A stretch of DNA of 8,514 nucleotides. Origin: Bacteroidales bacterium UBA4230. Its GTDB lineage: Bacteria; Bacteroidota; Bacteroidia; Bacteroidales; UBA932. The number at the start of each line of letters is the position of its first letter. Positions within the stretch are counted from its first letter, which is position 1. The translations under genes and the position numbers were made by a program. The notes beneath the pieces are model-generated. The model had not been told where the DNA came from, searched no databases, and saw only the letters and a list, made by a program, of their open reading frames with translations. The stretch spans positions 1 through 8,514 of the forward strand of contig DGXO01000014.1 in NCBI GenBank assembly GCA_002395605.1, written 5' to 3'. Of the stretch, positions 6,399 to 8,514 are shown piece after piece.

Positions 6399-7652
6399 AT
6401 GAGGGACCTTCTTAACGAAATATGGAATTCCGTCCGCAACAACAAGCTGCGAACTGCCCTCACGGGCTTCGCGGTGAGCTGGGGCATCTTCCTCCTAATA
6501 TGCCTTCTTGGCGCCGGAAACGGCATCATCAACGCCTTCCAGGGCAGCAGTGACCGCTTTGTGACCAACTCCATGGCAGTTTGGGGCGGCATCACTTCCC
6601 TCCCCTCCGGCGGTTACAAGGAAGGCCGAAGGATAGAACTTGACAAAGGCGACCTCCAGATTACTACCGGCAAGGAATTCGAGGACAACGTGGGTGTGGT
6701 GGCTCCTGTCACCAACTCTGTAAACGACAACCTCATCCTTGGCACCAAGGCCGTGAGGACATCCATGTCCGGCGTCACCCCTGAATTCCAGGCGATTGAA
6801 AAGATAATCCTCCAGAAAGGGCGGTTCATCAACCCGCTGGACCTCAAGGAGCAGCGGAAGGTGGTGGTTCTTAGCACCAAGCATGAAAAGGAATTCGGCG
6901 GCGGAAACCTCCTTGGCCGGTGGATCAACATGCACGGATTTTCCTTCAAGGTAATAGGCATAATCCAGAGCGACGAAAGCGACTGGAGGGTGTCGGCCTA
7001 TATCCCCTACACCACCATGAAGGGCATTTTTTACCCCGGAGACGAAATAGGGCAGATTTCCCTCACCTTCAACGGGATACACAACCTCAAGGAGAGCAAC
7101 GAGTTTGAGTCCCGGTACACCTCCCGTCTTAAGACGCACCACGAAGCCGCGCCCGAAGACCCCAACGCCGTTTGGGTGTGGAACCGCTACTCCCAGAACG
7201 CCCAGATAAGCCAGGGGCAGAGGCTCATCTCCATCGGCATGTGGATCCTTGGCCTTCTAACCCTTGTGAGCGGCATCGTGGGCGTTTCCAACATAATGCT
7301 CATCTCCGTGAAGGAGCGCACGCATGAATTCGGCATCAGGAAGGCCATCGGGGCAAAACCCCGCAAGATTCTAAGCCTCATCATTGCCGAAAGCGTAAGC
7401 ATCACGGCCTTCTTCGGCTACCTGGGGATGGGCCTTGGAATGCTGGCGTGCGAAATCATGGACAAAACCCTCGGCTCACGTACCATGGACCTTGGGTTTG
7501 ACACCATAAAGATGATGGACAGTCCCACCGTGGGCCTGGATGTTGCCATAGAAGCCACCCTGCTCCTTATTGTAGCCGGTACCCTGGCCGGGCTCATCCC
7601 CGCCTGGAAGGCCGCCAAAGTTAAACCCATAGAAGCGCTGAGGGCCGAATGA
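6399..7652 (+). CDS. MacB-like ABC permease (MacB_PCD and FtsX domains)
   Basis: A 417-residue inner-membrane permease with the MacB topology. The first membrane helix lies near residues 20-44, followed by a large periplasmic domain (about 45-275). Three C-terminal helices are near 278-304, 325-352 and 383-403. The stretch GVSNIMLISVKERTHEFGIRKAIGA (295-319) is the hallmark coupling region of FtsX-family permeases, and the C-terminus PAWKAAKVKPIEALR (401-415) is also classic. Unlike E. coli MacB there is no fused ATPase; the ATPase is the separate gene 2 bp upstream. Its stop overlaps the start of the second permease by four bases (ATGA). The two permeases may form a heterodimer with an ATPase dimer. 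Substrate is unknown; efflux or envelope export are the likely themes. Confidence 0.95.
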   Translation: MRDLLNEIWNSVRNNKLRTALTGFAVSWGIFLLICLLGAGNGIINAFQGSSDRFVTNSMAVWGGITSLPSGGYKEGRRIELDKGDLQITTGKEFEDNVGVVAPVTNSVNDNLILGTKAVRTSMSGVTPEFQAIEKIILQKGRFINPLDLKEQRKVVVLSTKHEKEFGGGNLLGRWINMHGFSFKVIGIIQSDESDWRVSAYIPYTTMKGIFYPGDEIGQISLTFNGIHNLKESNEFESRYTSRLKTHHEAAPEDPNAVWVWNRYSQNAQISQGQRLISIGMWILGLLTLVSGIVGVSNIMLISVKERTHEFGIRKAIGAKPRKILSLIIAESVSITAFFGYLGMGLGMLACEIMDKTLGSRTMDLGFDTIKMMDSPTVGLDVAIEATLLLIVAGTLAGLIPAWKAAKVKPIEALRAE

Positions 7653-8514
7653 GAATAGACAGGGACACATTCAGGGAGATACTCGACTCCCTTCTAAGGA
7701 ACCGCTCCAGGAGCCTTCTCACCGGCTTCGGGGTGTTCTGGGGCGTATTCATGCTCATGATACTCTCCGGCGGCGGCAACGGCTTCAGGGAACTCCTGGA
7801 AAAGAACTTCGAGGGCTTTGCCCACAACACCTGCATAGTTTTCCCCTCTGAAACCACCAAGCCGTACAAGGGGTTCCAAAAAGGCCGGAACTGGAGCATG
7901 AACCTCACGGACGTAGACCGTGTAAAGAACATGGTCCCGGAGCTGGAGACCGTCACTCCCCTCATGAGCCTCTGGGGCAAAAGCGTCTCCAACGGAGACC
8001 GGCTCATAACAGCCTCCGTAAAGGGCGTGCGCCCGGATTACTCCAACATAGAAACGCCAAAGATAGTTTACGGAAGGTACATCAACTGGATGGACCTCAG
8101 TGAAGACAAGAAGGTGTGCGTGATAGGAAAGAAAGTGTACAAGACCCTGTTCCCGGAGGGCGGAGACCCCTGCGGAAAGAAAGTCCTGATGGACGGGGTG
8201 TACTACCAGGTGGTTGGCGTAGACTACAACGAGGGCAACATCAACGTGAACGGAAGGGCCGACGAATCAGTTACCCTCCCCCAGAGCACCATGGCCCGCA
8301 CCTACAACTTCGGCAACCAGATAGAGCTCCTGTGCTTCACGGCAAAGGAGGGCGTGGAGATGTCGTCCATAATGCCACGTGTGCAGTCCATTATATCCAG
8401 GGCGCATTACATACATCCGGAAGACAGCCAAGCCGTGATGATGATTAACACACAGGTGCTCTTCGGCATAATAGACAACCTGTTCAAGGGCATCAACTTC
8501 CTGGTGTGGCTCAT
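7649..8514 (+). CDS. Second MacB-like ABC permease, partial (runs off right edge)
   Basis: An open frame from ATG 7649 to the window end gives 288 residues with no stop. The N-terminus (MRIDRDTFREILDSLLRNRS) and first helix LLTGFGVFWGVFMLMILSGG (23-42) parallel the upstream permease (LTGFAVSWGIFLLICLLGAG). A periplasmic MacB-type domain follows, with VCVIGKKVYKTLF near 156-168 and YYQVVGVDYNEGNI near 185-198. The second helix is just beginning at the edge (LFKGINFLVWL). The ATG overlaps the previous stop codon (ATGA), indicating translational coupling. The three C-terminal helices and any downstream adaptor gene lie outside the window. It is a paralogue of the first permease and its likely partner. 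Confidence 0.94.
   Translation, partial: MRIDRDTFREILDSLLRNRSRSLLTGFGVFWGVFMLMILSGGGNGFRELLEKNFEGFAHNTCIVFPSETTKPYKGFQKGRNWSMNLTDVDRVKNMVPELETVTPLMSLWGKSVSNGDRLITASVKGVRPDYSNIETPKIVYGRYINWMDLSEDKKVCVIGKKVYKTLFPEGGDPCGKKVLMDGVYYQVVGVDYNEGNINVNGRADESVTLPQSTMARTYNFGNQIELLCFTAKEGVEMSSIMPRVQSIISRAHYIHPEDSQAVMMINTQVLFGIIDNLFKGINFLVWL

Overview
The window looks like ordinary chromosomal DNA from a member of the Bacteroidota, probably Bacteroidales. It is moderately GC-rich in genes and AT-rich between them. The evidence is promoters matching the Bacteroidota primary sigma factor consensus (TTG or TTTG, about 19-21 bp, then TAnnTTTG), start sites without clear Shine-Dalgarno sequences, most tRNA genes lacking an encoded CCA, and a Bacteroidota-style DXS active-site motif. 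The genus cannot be fixed from this sequence.

Bases 1-680, minus strand: a translation operon. One near-perfect promoter drives tRNA-Thr(TGT), tRNA-Tyr(GTA), tRNA-Gly(TCC) and tRNA-Thr(GGT), followed by the start of tuf (EF-Tu), which runs off the left edge. This is the same gene order as the E. coli thrU-tyrU-glyT-thrT-tufB operon. Bases 683-2560, minus strand: dxs, the first enzyme of the MEP isoprenoid pathway, ending only about 70 bp upstream of the first tRNA. Its best promoter match lies so close to its ATG that the mRNA may be almost leaderless.

Bases 2561-2718 form a divergent intergenic region. Bases 2719-5486, plus strand, hold two tandem paralogous major facilitator superfamily transporters overlapping by one base (TAATG) and sharing very similar core motifs. 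A 19-base element (18/19 identical) lies in inverted orientation on either side of this pair. Bases 5487-5679 are a second intergenic region with a perfect-consensus promoter whose spacer contains a 6-bp inverted repeat.

Bases 5680-8514, plus strand: an ABC transporter operon of the MacB/LolD/FtsX type. It contains a stand-alone ATPase and two MacB-like permeases, tightly packed (2-bp gap, then 4-bp ATGA overlap); the second permease runs off the right edge. In this phylum such operons commonly continue with a periplasmic adaptor and a TolC-like protein, but those are not visible here.

No mobile element, CRISPR array, phage or defence gene is visible, and there is no clear new biological system. 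The points most worth a second look are the translationally coupled MFS pair with its flanking inverted element, the possibly leaderless dxs, and small inverted repeats at promoters.
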